Part shown: positions 1 to 9,957 of the stretch, one piece after another | Position numbering within the stretch: position 1 is the stretch's first letter | Layout: every line of letters starts with the position of its first letter | From: Anaerolineae bacterium | Lineage (GTDB): Bacteria; Chloroflexota; Anaerolineae; Promineifilales; Promineifilaceae | Length of the DNA: 64,000 nucleotides | Direction: 5' to 3' | NCBI GenBank assembly: GCA_023382655.1 | Contig: JAHDWK010000005.1 | Coordinates: forward strand, 284,138 to 348,137 | The notes under the pieces: model-generated | What the model saw: only the letters and a program-made list of their open reading frames with translations | What the model was told of the DNA's origin: nothing | The model's database searches: none | Translations under genes and position numbers: made by a program

Positions 1-435
1 CGGGAATATGATCCCGGTGGCAGCACCGCTCTTTATGACGCCGTGGCCGCCGGATTAACCAACCTGGTGCTGTATGCTCAACAACTACGTGCCAGCGGCG
101 TCATGGTGCGCGGTGTGGTCATTGTTTATACCGACGGCGAAGATAATGTCTCTAAACAACGCGCCCAGGATATTCAGCGCGCCGCCGCCGACTTGCTGCG
201 GCAGGAAGTGTATACGCTGGCATTGGTTGGTTTTGGTCTGCAAAAGCCTATCGGCTTTAACGGCATGCACACACACAGCCCTGCCCAACAGCTCGCGGCC
301 ACAATAGGTTTTCCCATCGGCCTGGATGCTGGTCTGGACCCGACCGGACTGCGGCGCATCTTCCATATGGCTTCTATGTCTACCATCCAGGTGAGCCAGA
401 TGGGCACTATGGCGGTGGGGGTGTTTACTCCGTAA
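1..435 (+). CDS. VWA-domain protein, 3' part only
   Basis: The reading frame is open from the first base of the window, so the start lies upstream; 144 residues are visible. They match the second half of a von Willebrand factor A domain. GGSTALYDAV carries the threonine of the metal-ion-dependent adhesion site, and VIVYTDGEDN is the strand ending in the conserved Asp-Gly. The final strand is VYTLALVGFG. The protein ends about 25 residues after the fold closes. VWA domains bind a divalent metal and act in protein contacts, often with AAA ATPases or at the cell surface; the specific role cannot be told here. The signal peptide and DxSxS motif would be upstream and are not visible. Confidence 0.85.
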   Translation, partial: REYDPGGSTALYDAVAAGLTNLVLYAQQLRASGVMVRGVVIVYTDGEDNVSKQRAQDIQRAAADLLRQEVYTLALVGFGLQKPIGFNGMHTHSPAQQLAATIGFPIGLDAGLDPTGLRRIFHMASMSTIQVSQMGTMAVGVFTP

Positions 436-440
436 ATAAA

Positions 441-480
441 GTAATTGAGTAATTGGGTAATTACCCAATTACTCAATTAC
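441..480. repeat. perfect 40-bp intergenic palindrome
   Basis: Twenty bases built from the words TAATTGAG and TAATTGGG are followed directly by their exact reverse complement, so the whole 40 bp is a perfect palindrome. It lies just after the VWA stop codon and before the ribosome-binding site of the 37-aa peptide. It is the cleanest example of the word-plus-inverted-copy arrays found in many spacers of this window. Confidence 0.9.
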
Positions 481-494
481 CAGAGAGGTTTGTT

Positions 495-608
495 ATGGTT
501 ATTTCACTCACCGCCCTGATTACCATTACCATCATTGCTTTTATGTTGGGCATGATTACGGCGTTTGTGATGATGGTGAATGCTATTGCCCGGATGAAAA
601 GCAAATAA
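495..608 (+). CDS. 37-aa single-pass membrane peptide
   Basis: An ATG at 495 is preceded by AGAGAGG six bases upstream and opens a 37-codon frame ending in TAA at 606-608. The peptide begins MVISLTALITITIIAF, is almost entirely hydrophobic up to residue 31, and ends in the basic tail ARMKSK, as expected for one membrane helix with the C-terminus in the cytoplasm. A strong hairpin follows two bases after the stop. The Shine-Dalgarno site, uninterrupted frame and terminator support a real gene. No family is recognised. It could serve as a small membrane partner of the VWA protein upstream, but that is only a guess from position. Confidence 0.55.
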   Translation: MVISLTALITITIIAFMLGMITAFVMMVNAIARMKSK

Positions 609-610
609 AA

Positions 611-641
611 AGAGGGACGGCCGTGTCACGGCCGTCCCTCT
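611..641. terminator. bidirectional hairpin between convergent genes
   Basis: A 15-bp perfect inverted repeat (611-625 and 627-641) contains ACGGCCGT in each arm and separates the plus-strand peptide gene from the minus-strand clpP. The downstream side is only moderately T-rich, so factor-independent termination is likely but not certain. Confidence 0.7.
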
Positions 642-660
642 GTTCTAAATCTACCTGAAA

Positions 661-1275
661 TTACTCTAATTCGCTCACTGATTGAACGATCTGACCTACC
701 AGTCCATACTCCTGGGCTTCTTTGGCCGACATCCAAAAGTTGCGGTCTGTTTCCTTCTCCACTTTCTCTAATGGTTGGCCGGTCTGATCGGCAAATATCT
801 GATTCAGGCGGCGGCGCATTTTGATGATTTCCGTGGCTTCAATGGCAATGTCAGATGCCTGCCCCATGGCCCCGCCGGCCGGTTGGTGCAGCAAAAAGCG
901 TGTATTGGGCAGGCTGTAACGGTCTTCTTTGTTTGCCGCCGCATAAATAAGCGCACCGGCGCTGGCGACCCAACCCGTGCCAATGACCTTGACCTTTGGT
1001 TTGATAAACCGGATCATGTCAAAAATGGTGTCACCTGATTCCACATGCCCACCGGGCGAATTGATGAAAATTTTGATCGGCTCATCGGAGTCAGCCGCCA
1101 GTAGCAGAAGCTGTTGTGTTACCTCTTGCGCCTTTTTCATGTTGATCTCGCCAAAAATGGTGATGGTGCGGGTTTTCATCAGCCGGTCAAAGGGGCTGGC
1201 CGCTTTTTCCGGTTGCTCGTTGTTTTCCTGAGGCTGTTCCACGGGTTCGTCGTCTTCTTCGTCAAATCTGTACAT
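661..1275 (-). CDS. clpP: ATP-dependent Clp protease proteolytic subunit
   Basis: This 204-residue protein is a ClpP-type serine peptidase, the barrel-shaped partner of Clp ATPases that degrades unfolded proteins in the cytoplasm. The triad is visible: Ser105 in GWVASAGA, His130 in [10 protein letters not shown] and Asp177 in [21 protein letters not shown] matches the family's oxyanion-loop region. The N-terminus has an acidic, proline- and glutamine-rich extension of about 28 residues before the fold starts, longer than in typical ClpP and rich in Asp and Glu. The start at 1275 is supported by AAAGGA upstream. The gene follows eno on the same strand with a hairpin between them. It could be a second, non-housekeeping ClpP copy; the rest of the genome is not visible. 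Confidence 0.93.
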   Translation of the reverse strand: MYRFDEEDDEPVEQPQENNEQPEKAASPFDRLMKTRTITIFGEINMKKAQEVTQQLLLLAADSDEPIKIFINSPGGHVESGDTIFDMIRFIKPKVKVIGTGWVASAGALIYAAANKEDRYSLPNTRFLLHQPAGGAMGQASDIAIEATEIIKMRRRLNQIFADQTGQPLEKVEKETDRNFWMSAKEAQEYGLVGQIVQSVSELE

Positions 1276-1343
1276 AGTGGTTTCCTTTTTAGGCTGGTAA
1301 ATGAGCCGGTAGTGTAGCCGGGTTGGGTTAGATTCGTGTTAAC

Positions 1344-1377
1344 AGATGTGGCAGGTTTCAAAAAACCTGCCACATCT
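1344..1377. terminator. hairpin between eno and clpP
   Basis: A perfect 15-bp stem with loop CAAA (arms 1344-1358 and 1363-1377) abuts the enolase stop codon. It resembles the 34-bp AGACC-type hairpins elsewhere in the window in length, T3/A3 inner ends and placement, although its outer bases read AGATG. It probably ends or attenuates eno transcription before clpP. Confidence 0.7.
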
Positions 1378-3005
<1,628 letters not shown>

Positions 3006-5093
3006 ATGGTAAATGAGGTCTCAGCCCTGATGACGAAGCATGTGCATCACTTATGGCAAACCTTAACGGGTGAGCTTGCCGGCGTGTTTGATGCGCATGG
3101 TGTCTGTGCGGTGGTTGCCAGTGAAGTGGCGGCGTTTTGTGGCGTCACGGCCGTTAGCGGCATCAGCGACCCCTTCAAGAAATACTTCGACGTCTGGGTT
3201 TGCCAGCCGGACGGCGCCATCGAACAAATCCGATGGGACAATGCCAAAGCCAGTTTTTATCCGCTTATTGAACAAGGTCAACCAACGCTGGCCGAAAAAT
3301 TTAGCCGTCCCCCCGCCGAACTCGTTCATAGCGCCCTCTGGCAGTTGCCACGCGAAAATATTCTGGCGCTGCCCTTACCTGTATCTGGCGACTACCAACC
3401 CCTCACCCCGCCAGGCATCCTCTGCCTCATTGATCCGCCGCCGGACTGCCCACTCACCGTGGAAAACCTGCCCCCACTGGGCACGTTCATCACCACTGTC
3501 CTGGATCGCGCCTTTTTGCGGCATACCGTCCACCGCCAAGATGTGGAATTTGCCGTCGTGTCCGACATCAGTTTTGCCCTCACCTCCACCCTGAGCCTGC
3601 AAAACATCTACAAGCAGTTGATGGGTTCCGTGCGCCGTACCCTCAACGTTGGCTCCGTCTCTGTTGGTCTCATTGACCTGCCTACCGGGGACATCATCTT
3701 TGTAGATATGCTGCTGGGTGATATGTTCAAAGATTTGCCGCCTCTGCGGCTGAAGAAGGGGCAAGGTATTGCCGGGTGGGTAGCCGAGAATCGCCAGCCG
3801 GTTATCATCAACGATGTTTACGCCGACAACCGTTTCTTTGCGCGCTTTGACCGGCAGTCCGGTTTTCATACTGATTCGATGATTTGTATTCCGTTGCAAG
3901 TGGAAGACCGGGTGATTGGCGTTTTGCAGGCCATTAACAAAGTGGGCGGAGAATTCATTGAAAATGATTTGCGACTGTTGCAGGCCATTGGTGGGCCGCT
4001 GGCAGCGGCCATTGAAAATGCCGGGTTACACACCGAAGTGCTGGCCGAAAAACGACGCATTGAAACCATCTTTGCCAGCATGTCCGAAGGTATGTTGACG
4101 GTGAATGCTGATGGTTTTGTCACCCATGCCAACGATGCGCTGCTCAGTCTGCTGCGGCAGGATGCCGAGAATTTGCTGGGGCACCCGGCGCACAAAATGA
4201 TCCGTTTTTCCACCGGCGATCTGCCCGATTTTATGCAGCAGGTTTTGCAAGACGCTGATGAGTATCCGCAGTTGGCTACCAGTTTGTATCAGAGTGATGG
4301 GCAAATGGTGCCGATTTTGGTTAGCGGCGCGCCCATTTACCATGATGATGGGACTATCAGCGAGGTCATTCTTGTGTTTAGCGACCTGCGCCAGATTCGG
4401 GAAGTGGAGCGGATGCGGGATGATTTTTTCCACGGCATCATTCACGAATTGCGTACCCCGTTGGCGACTATTTTGATGTATGCCCGTCTGCTGCGCGAAG
4501 GCAAGGCGCAGCAAAAAGAGAAAGCCGACCGTTTCCTGGGGGTGATTGAGCGGGAGAGTGACCGATTGCAAAAGATGGTGCGGCAAATGTTGGAACTGGC
4601 AAAGATGGAAGCGCGGGAGTTTCAGCGGGGGGCAGAACCCATCCGGCTGAATCCGTTGTTTGAAGAGATATTGCCGCCATTGGCTGACCGGGCGACGGAA
4701 AAGGGATTGACGTTCCGGCAGAAGATTCAGGCAGACCTGCCGCCGGTTTTGGGCAGCCAGGATTCTTACCATCTCATCATTAAGAATCTGGTGGATAATG
4801 CCATCAAGTTCACTCTGTCTGGTGCAGTGCGCATTGATGCCTGGAATGAGAACGGTTCGGTGCTGCTGCGGGTGCAGGATGAGGGGATTGGCATTCCTGA
4901 GCAGGCGATGCCCAATTTGTTTGGCCGCTTTTTCCGGGCGCAAACGGCCGTTGAACGGGGCATTGCGGGCACGGGGTTGGGTCTGTACATGGTCAAGGAG
5001 ACGGTCGAGAATTATAATGGCACGATTACGGTGAACAGCAAAGAGGGGAAGGGGACAACGTTTACCGTGCGTTTACCAATTACGGAAGAATAA
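3006..5093 (+). CDS. GAF-PAS sensor histidine kinase
   Basis: A 695-residue soluble histidine kinase. There is a poorly conserved sensor region at about 1-180, then a GAF domain at about 190-345 (GWVAENRQPVIINDVYADNRFF, then MICIPLQVEDRVIGVLQAIN). A PAS domain covers about 350-460. The HisKA segment DDFFHGIIHELRTPL contains the phospho-acceptor His480. The HATPase domain has N-box NLVDNAIKF, G1 DEGIGIP and G2 GTGLGLYMVKE. No transmembrane segment is visible, so it probably senses a cytoplasmic ligand or partner. No response regulator gene lies beside it, so it is an orphan kinase. The 3006 start has no clear Shine-Dalgarno site; a later Met (MTKHVHH) is possible. Confidence 0.93.
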   Translation: MVNEVSALMTKHVHHLWQTLTGELAGVFDAHGVCAVVASEVAAFCGVTAVSGISDPFKKYFDVWVCQPDGAIEQIRWDNAKASFYPLIEQGQPTLAEKFSRPPAELVHSALWQLPRENILALPLPVSGDYQPLTPPGILCLIDPPPDCPLTVENLPPLGTFITTVLDRAFLRHTVHRQDVEFAVVSDISFALTSTLSLQNIYKQLMGSVRRTLNVGSVSVGLIDLPTGDIIFVDMLLGDMFKDLPPLRLKKGQGIAGWVAENRQPVIINDVYADNRFFARFDRQSGFHTDSMICIPLQVEDRVIGVLQAINKVGGEFIENDLRLLQAIGGPLAAAIENAGLHTEVLAEKRRIETIFASMSEGMLTVNADGFVTHANDALLSLLRQDAENLLGHPAHKMIRFSTGDLPDFMQQVLQDADEYPQLATSLYQSDGQMVPILVSGAPIYHDDGTISEVILVFSDLRQIREVERMRDDFFHGIIHELRTPLATILMYARLLREGKAQQKEKADRFLGVIERESDRLQKMVRQMLELAKMEAREFQRGAEPIRLNPLFEEILPPLADRATEKGLTFRQKIQADLPPVLGSQDSYHLIIKNLVDNAIKFTLSGAVRIDAWNENGSVLLRVQDEGIGIPEQAMPNLFGRFFRAQTAVERGIAGTGLGLYMVKETVENYNGTITVNSKEGKGTTFTVRLPITEE

Positions 5094-5128
5094 TGTATTG
5101 CGTGAGGCGTATGGGCGGCTGACGCAAT

Positions 5129-6313
5129 ATGCCTGACGCGAATATGAAACAAATTTACCTCGATCACGGTGCTTCGACGCCGGTTCATCCCCAGGTTATT
5201 GAAAGTATGATGCCGTTTTGGACGGATTTTTATGGGAATCCGTCGTCGGCGCACGCCCACGGCCGTGACGCCGGTTTTGCCCTGGAAGAAGCCCGTCGCA
5301 CGATGGCCGAATTATTGGGCGCGCAGCCTGATGAAATTGTTTTCACCGGCTGTGGCTCGGAGAGTGATAATCTGACGGTGCGGGGGGTGATGTGGGATGC
5401 CCGGTTGCAAGGGCGGGGCAATCACCTGATTACCAGTTGTATTGAACATGAGGCGGTGCTGGAAACGGCCGTGCAGCTACGTGACCTCTTTGGTTTTGAT
5501 GTGACCATCTTGCCGGTGGATGGTCACGGCCGTGTCTCCCCCGATGATGTGCGCGTGGCCCTGCGCCCCGATACCGTTCTTGTTTCCCTTATGGCCGCCA
5601 ACAATGAGATTGGCACGGTGCAGCCCATCCTGGAAATTGGGGCGATAACACGGCAGCATGGCGCGCTGTTCCATACGGATGCGGTGCAGGCCGGGGCGAC
5701 CACGCGCTGGAATCTGGCGCAAATGTCCATTGATTTGCTGTCATTGGCCCCGCACAAATTCTACGGGCCGAAGGGGGTGGGTATTCTCTATGTGCGGGAT
5801 GGTATCCGGCTGGTGTCGGCGTTGACGGGCGGGGGGCAGGAAGACGGCCGTCGCTCCGGCACGGTCAATGTGGCTTTTGCGGTAGGCGCAGCCCAGGCGT
5901 TCCAACTGGCGCAGGCGCAGTTGGACGAGCGCGTGGCCCATTACACTACCTTGCGTGACTATCTCATCGCCGGGGTATTGACGGCCGTGCCCGCCGATGA
6001 TATTCGCCTGACCGGACACCCCACCGAACGACTGCCACACCATGCCAGTTTTGCCCTACGTGGTCTGAGCGGTAACGACCTGCTCATCCACCTGGACATG
6101 GCCGGCTTCAGCGCCAGCAGCGGCTCCGCCTGCAAAACGGGCAACCCCAAACCATCGGCCATCTTGCAAGCCATTGGTCTGGGCGAGGAATGGGCGACCG
6201 GCGGCTTGCGCTTCACCGTTGGCGCGCAAAATACGCTGGCCGATGTTGATGCCCTCATCGCTGCCATGCCCCGCGTCGTTGCCCAGGTGCGGCAGTTTAG
6301 CGGTAAACGGTGA
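5129..6313 (+). CDS. cysteine desulfurase, NifS/IscS family
   Basis: A 394-residue PLP enzyme that takes sulfur from cysteine for Fe-S cluster or thio-cofactor assembly. YLDHGASTPVHP is the family start, and FTGCGSESDNL and ANNEIGTVQP are typical active-site loops. The PLP lysine is Lys210 in SLAPHKFYGPKG, and the persulfide cysteine is Cys335 in SSGSACKTG. The short cysteine loop fits class I (IscS/NifS) better than SufS. No scaffold gene (iscU, sufBCD) lies next to it, so the substrate pathway is open. Start 5129 is used; ATG 5144 (MKQIYLDHG) is an alternative, and neither has a strong ribosome-binding site. Confidence 0.93.
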   Translation: MPDANMKQIYLDHGASTPVHPQVIESMMPFWTDFYGNPSSAHAHGRDAGFALEEARRTMAELLGAQPDEIVFTGCGSESDNLTVRGVMWDARLQGRGNHLITSCIEHEAVLETAVQLRDLFGFDVTILPVDGHGRVSPDDVRVALRPDTVLVSLMAANNEIGTVQPILEIGAITRQHGALFHTDAVQAGATTRWNLAQMSIDLLSLAPHKFYGPKGVGILYVRDGIRLVSALTGGGQEDGRRSGTVNVAFAVGAAQAFQLAQAQLDERVAHYTTLRDYLIAGVLTAVPADDIRLTGHPTERLPHHASFALRGLSGNDLLIHLDMAGFSASSGSACKTGNPKPSAILQAIGLGEEWATGGLRFTVGAQNTLADVDALIAAMPRVVAQVRQFSGKR

Positions 6314-6330
6314 TCGGAAGGTTATTGATT

Positions 6331-6395
6331 AACGTAGAGGCGCAGAGGCGTGGAGTTGTTAGAGAAAAACCTCTGCGCCTCTGCGTCTCCGCGTT
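6331..6395. repeat. word-array inverted repeat after the desulfurase gene
   Basis: The words GAGGCGCAGAGGCG, then a short loop, then CCTCTGCGCCTCTGCG form a long imperfect hairpin between the desulfurase stop and the fdrA start. It may act as a terminator, although no T-tract follows. Confidence 0.7.
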
Positions 6396-6418
6396 AAATT
6401 TATTCTTTAGGAGTAGTG

Positions 6419-8080
6419 ATGATTCAGTATGAAGTGCGAGCCGGGGCGTATTATGACTCGGTGGTGTTGATGCAGTTGCAGAAGGGGTTGGCCTCACTGC
6501 CGGGCATCGTGGACGCGGGCGTGGTGATGGCTACCGACGCTAACAAAGAGTTACTGGCGGCCATGGGACTGCTGCCAGACAATGTGGCCGCCAAAGCCGA
6601 CGACCTGCTCATTGTGGTGCAAGGCGAAAACGAAGAGGCGGCGCGGGCCGCATTGGCACAGGTGAATGCGTTGCTGCAACAGCGGCGGGGTGGGGCGGTG
6701 CAGACGTTCCGGCCTAAGAGCTTGCACACGGCCGTCGCCCAACTCCCCACCGCCCAATTCACCCTCATCTCCGTACCTGGCCGCTATGCCGCCAATGTCG
6801 CCGAAGATGCGCTGAACCTGGGCCAACACGTCTTCCTCTACAGCGACAACGTACCCCTGGCTGACGAAGTGCGTCTGAAACAACTCGCCCGCGCCAAAGG
6901 GCTGCTGTTGATGGGGCCGGATTGTGGCACGGCCGTGATCAACGGCGTTGGTCTCGGTTTTGCCAATCGGGTACGGCGCGGGCGCATTGGCCTTGTGGCC
7001 GCTTCCGGCACCGGCCTACAAGCCGTCAGCACCGAAATTCACAACCTGGGCGGCGGTATTTCCCAGGCCATTGGCGTGGGCGGCCGTGACTTGAAGGAAG
7101 AAGTGGGTGGCATTACCACCTGGCAGGCCTTGGATTTATTGCAGCGAGATGCGGAGACGGCCGTGATCGTCCTCATCTCCAAACCACCCGCCGACCAGGT
7201 AGCGGCCACCCTGCTGCGCGCCGCCCAGAGCGGTCCCAAACCCGTCATCATCAACTTCATCGGCTACGCCCCGCCCGGCCGTCGGCTGGGCAACCTCTTT
7301 TTCACCTCCGGCCTGGTGGATGCCGCCGAACATGCCGTGCGCTTGAGTGGGGAAGTAGTGGCGTTGGTGGAAAAGCGACGGCCGTTAAGCGGCTATCTAC
7401 GTGGCCTCTTTTCCGGCGGCACCCTGGCGTATGAGATGCTGCTCGGGCTGCAAGCCGTCCTCACGCCGCTGTACAGCAACATCCCCATCCACCCCCCACA
7501 ACAGTTGCCCGATCTGATGCAAAGCCAGGGGCACACCATTCTCGACCTGGGCGAAGACGCTTTCACCCAGGGCCGCCTGCACCCGATGATGGATAACGAT
7601 TTGCGCCTGCGCCGCTTGCGCCAGGAAACGGCCGATCCCGACGTGGACATGATCGTGCTGGATGTGGTATTGGGTGAAGGGGCGCATCCCGACCCGGCGG
7701 CGGAACTGGCCCCGGCCATCGCCGAAGCCGCGCGGGCGGATAAACGGGTGGTAGCCATTGTGGTGGGCACGGAGCAAGACCCGCAAAACCTGGACAGCCA
7801 GATCGAACGGCTGGCCGCCGCCGGGGCGCACATCTTCCCCAATGTCAGCGAGGCGCTCGATTACGTATACAACCGGTTGCCGCCACCAACCCGCGATTTC
7901 CCCCCGGTGTCACTGGCCGCCTTTGTCGGGGATGGGGTCACGGCCGTGAACGTCGGCCTGGAATCATTTTATGAGAGCGTACAGGGACAAGGCAATACGG
8001 CCGTGCAGGTGGATTGGCGGCCCCCGGCCGGCGGCAATGAAAAACTGATGGCCATTCTGGCAAAAATGAAACCGCGATAA
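6419..8080 (+). CDS. fdrA: FdrA-family protein (oxamate carbamoyltransferase AllF-like)
   Basis: The 553 residues match FdrA, a protein built like the alpha subunit of succinyl-CoA synthetase. The N-terminal part has RAGAYYDSVVLMQLQKGL. The Rossmann-type core is SVPGRYAANVAEDAL, LLLMGPDCGTAVINGVGLGF and GLVAASGTGLQAVSTEI, followed by IGVGGRDLKEEVGG. Family knowledge: in E. coli FdrA, YlbE and YlbF were renamed AllF, AllG and AllH as parts of oxamate carbamoyltransferase in allantoin catabolism. An AllG-like gene lies 1.9 kb downstream on the same strand, but no AllH-like gene or carbamate kinase is in the window. AGGAG precedes ATG 6419 by six bases, which decides the start over GTG 6416. Confidence 0.88.
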   Translation: MIQYEVRAGAYYDSVVLMQLQKGLASLPGIVDAGVVMATDANKELLAAMGLLPDNVAAKADDLLIVVQGENEEAARAALAQVNALLQQRRGGAVQTFRPKSLHTAVAQLPTAQFTLISVPGRYAANVAEDALNLGQHVFLYSDNVPLADEVRLKQLARAKGLLLMGPDCGTAVINGVGLGFANRVRRGRIGLVAASGTGLQAVSTEIHNLGGGISQAIGVGGRDLKEEVGGITTWQALDLLQRDAETAVIVLISKPPADQVAATLLRAAQSGPKPVIINFIGYAPPGRRLGNLFFTSGLVDAAEHAVRLSGEVVALVEKRRPLSGYLRGLFSGGTLAYEMLLGLQAVLTPLYSNIPIHPPQQLPDLMQSQGHTILDLGEDAFTQGRLHPMMDNDLRLRRLRQETADPDVDMIVLDVVLGEGAHPDPAAELAPAIAEAARADKRVVAIVVGTEQDPQNLDSQIERLAAAGAHIFPNVSEALDYVYNRLPPPTRDFPPVSLAAFVGDGVTAVNVGLESFYESVQGQGNTAVQVDWRPPAGGNEKLMAILAKMKPR

Positions 8081-8086
8081 CAGCAC

Positions 8087-8120
8087 AGACCTGACAGGTT
8101 TTTGAAAACCTGTCAGGTCT
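8087..8120. repeat. AGACC-type hairpin 14 bases before the P450 start
   Basis: Perfect 16-bp arms (8087-8102 and 8105-8120), AGACCTGACAGGTTTT and its complement, with a 2-base loop. It starts six bases after the fdrA stop and ends just before the P450 ribosome-binding site. The same word (ACCTGACAGG) recurs at 35628 and 41690. Confidence 0.85.
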
Positions 8121-8134
8121 TGAAGGACAAACCA

Positions 8135-9313
8135 ATGGAATTTAATCCCCTTTCACCCGAATTTCGTTTGAACCCTTACCCCTTTTACGATCTGCTGCGC
8201 ACCCATGCGCCCATCTTTTTCTGGGAACCCTGGCAGTTCACCTTTTTATCCGGCTACGACGATTGCGCCGCGCTGCTGCGCGATAACCGCCTGGGACGCG
8301 GCCATTTTGATGACTCGATGGCCTCCCCCGCGCAAAAAGATTTGGTGCGGATGCAGAGCGATTGGTTGCTGCTCAAGGACCCACCTGACCATACCCGCTT
8401 GCGTGGACTGGTGTACAAGGCATTTACCCCCCGCATGGTAGAACAGCTACGCGCCACCATCCAATCCATCACCAATCAACTGCTGGACAACGTACAGGCA
8501 GACGGCGAGATGGACTTAATCGCCGACCTGGCCTACCCGCTGCCGGTCACGGTCATTGCCGAAATGTTGGGCATTCCTCCAGATGCCCAAGAGCAATTCC
8601 ATGAATGGTCGAATGCGTTGGCGCTGACGTTAGATCTGACGGATGACACGGCCGTGTACGATAATGGTTCCATCGCCGCCGCCCGCTTCACCGAATACCT
8701 GGCCGAATTGGCCGCCGAACGCCGCCGATCACCGCAAAATGATCTGCTCAGCGCCCTGGTCAGCGTGGAAGAAGCGGGCGACCACCTGACGGCCAATGAA
8801 CTCTACGCCACCTGCGCCCTGCTCTTTGTGGCCGGGCACGAAACCACCATCAACCTGATTGGCAACGGCACGTTGGCGCTGCTGCGCCACCCGGATCAAT
8901 GGGCACTGTTCAAACGCGAACCGGAATTGGTGAAAACGGCCGTAGAAGAATTCCTCCGCTACGACAGCCCCGTACAAATGACTGCCCGCATCGTCCTGGA
9001 AGAAATGGAATACAAAGGCCACACCTTCCAGCGCGGTTCCCAAATCGCCTTTCTGCTGGGCGCGGCCAATCACGACCCGGAGCGGTTTGAAAATCCAGGG
9101 CAACTGGACATCACCCGCCAGAAAAACCAGCACCTCTCCTTTGGTGGTGGCATCCATTACTGCCTCGGTGCGCCCCTGGCCCGCCTGGAAGGAGAAATCG
9201 CCTTCACCACACTCCTCCGCCGTATGCCCAATCTGCAACTGGCAATAGACATGCCCACCTACACTGACAACTACTTGCTACGCGGCCTGAAGAGCCTGCC
9301 GGTGACATTCTAA
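8135..9313 (+). CDS. cytochrome P450
   Basis: A 392-residue soluble bacterial P450 monooxygenase. The I-helix oxygen-activation motif AGHETT is at 233-238, the K-helix ExxR lies in EEFLRYDSP, and the heme-binding loop FGGGIHYCLGAPLAR has the Cys343 ligand. The helix-C region LKDPPDHTRLRGLV is typical of the CYP107-like bacterial class. It needs an electron partner (ferredoxin and reductase), and none is encoded nearby, so the substrate is unknown. GAAGGA eight bases before ATG 8135 supports this start; the frame is open further upstream into the hairpin. The gene stands between fdrA and the AllG-like gene, which suggests insertion into that pair. Confidence 0.95.
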   Translation: MEFNPLSPEFRLNPYPFYDLLRTHAPIFFWEPWQFTFLSGYDDCAALLRDNRLGRGHFDDSMASPAQKDLVRMQSDWLLLKDPPDHTRLRGLVYKAFTPRMVEQLRATIQSITNQLLDNVQADGEMDLIADLAYPLPVTVIAEMLGIPPDAQEQFHEWSNALALTLDLTDDTAVYDNGSIAAARFTEYLAELAAERRRSPQNDLLSALVSVEEAGDHLTANELYATCALLFVAGHETTINLIGNGTLALLRHPDQWALFKREPELVKTAVEEFLRYDSPVQMTARIVLEEMEYKGHTFQRGSQIAFLLGAANHDPERFENPGQLDITRQKNQHLSFGGGIHYCLGAPLARLEGEIAFTTLLRRMPNLQLAIDMPTYTDNYLLRGLKSLPVTF

Positions 9314-9364
9314 TGGAGATTGGGAGATTGGCGGTGGGGACACCGCGAGATTGGGAGATTAATT
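9314..9364. repeat. GGAGATTGGGAGATT word array before the four-helix-bundle gene
   Basis: Two blocks of the word GAGATTGGGAGATT flank a short GC-rich stretch immediately before ATG 9365. The reverse-complement words (CAATCTCCCAATCTCC) appear after the same gene at about 9909-9943, so the gene is bracketed by inverted copies of the array. Confidence 0.75.
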
Positions 9365-9901
9365 ATGGCGACGGGTTTTGAGGATTTACGGATTTTGCGA
9401 GTGGCTGAAGAGGTAGCTGATGGAGTATGGAAAGAGGTGATAACCTGGGGGTCATTTGCTCGTGATGTGGTGGGGCAGCAAATGGCGCGAGCCGCAGATT
9501 CGGTTGGGGCGAACATTGCCGAGTCTTACGGCCGTTATCATTACGGTGACAAGCTGCAATTTCTCTACTATGCACGTGGCAGTGTCTTTGAAACCAAATA
9601 TTGGCTTAATCGTGCATTAGCCAGGGGCTTGATGCCCCCGCCAATAACGCAGAAATTTGCCAATTCTTTGTCCGATCTGGCCCACAAACTCAATCTCTTT
9701 GCCGGAAGCATTAAACAACAACGTACTGGAAAACAGCAATCTCAAATCCGGGAAGAAACTGCTCCTTATGCAACCGTTTCTGACCTCTTGTTGGCGACAT
9801 TTTTGGAAGACGACGCACCCCTATTTACAGATCAAGAAATAGCTTTTCTGGTCGTGTTGTCTGTGCATGGTGAAGGTGAGGATTGGGAGAATGATGAGTG
9901 A
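9365..9901 (+). CDS. four-helix-bundle protein (S23 / intervening-sequence type)
   Basis: Residues 1-115 (MATGFEDLRILRVAEEVAD, then QMARAADSVGANIAESYGR, then FLYYARGSVFETKYWLNRA) carry the signature of the small four-helix-bundle proteins first found in 23S rRNA intervening sequences. They are now known as widespread stand-alone proteins of unclear function. The family is usually about 115-130 residues; this one has 178, with an extra C-terminal tail of about 60 residues rich in acidic and polar residues. There is no rRNA nearby. The gene is bracketed by inverted GAGATTGGGAGATT arrays and separates the P450 from the AllG-like gene, which fits a mobile cassette. Confidence 0.85.
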   Translation: MATGFEDLRILRVAEEVADGVWKEVITWGSFARDVVGQQMARAADSVGANIAESYGRYHYGDKLQFLYYARGSVFETKYWLNRALARGLMPPPITQKFANSLSDLAHKLNLFAGSIKQQRTGKQQSQIREETAPYATVSDLLLATFLEDDAPLFTDQEIAFLVVLSVHGEGEDWENDE

Positions 9902-9902
9902 T

Positions 9903-9945
9903 AGAGATTGAATCTCCTAATCTCTCAATCTCCCAATCTCCAATT
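9903..9945. repeat. CAATCTCCCAATCTCC word array
   Basis: Four copies of the AATCTC word in the orientation opposite to the array at 9314-9364 lie between the four-helix-bundle gene and the AllG-like gene. The ribosome-binding site for the next gene begins right after it. Confidence 0.75.
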
Positions 9946-9957
9946 ATGGAGAACCAA

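Noticed and set aside
4026..4943. Minus-strand open frame of about 300 codons
   Set aside because: It lies opposite the PAS, HisKA and HATPase domains of the histidine kinase and has no family features or ribosome-binding site.
9365..9901. Four-helix-bundle gene as a sign of a nearby 23S rRNA intervening sequence
   Set aside because: No rRNA sequence is present in the window, and stand-alone members of this family are common in many genomes.
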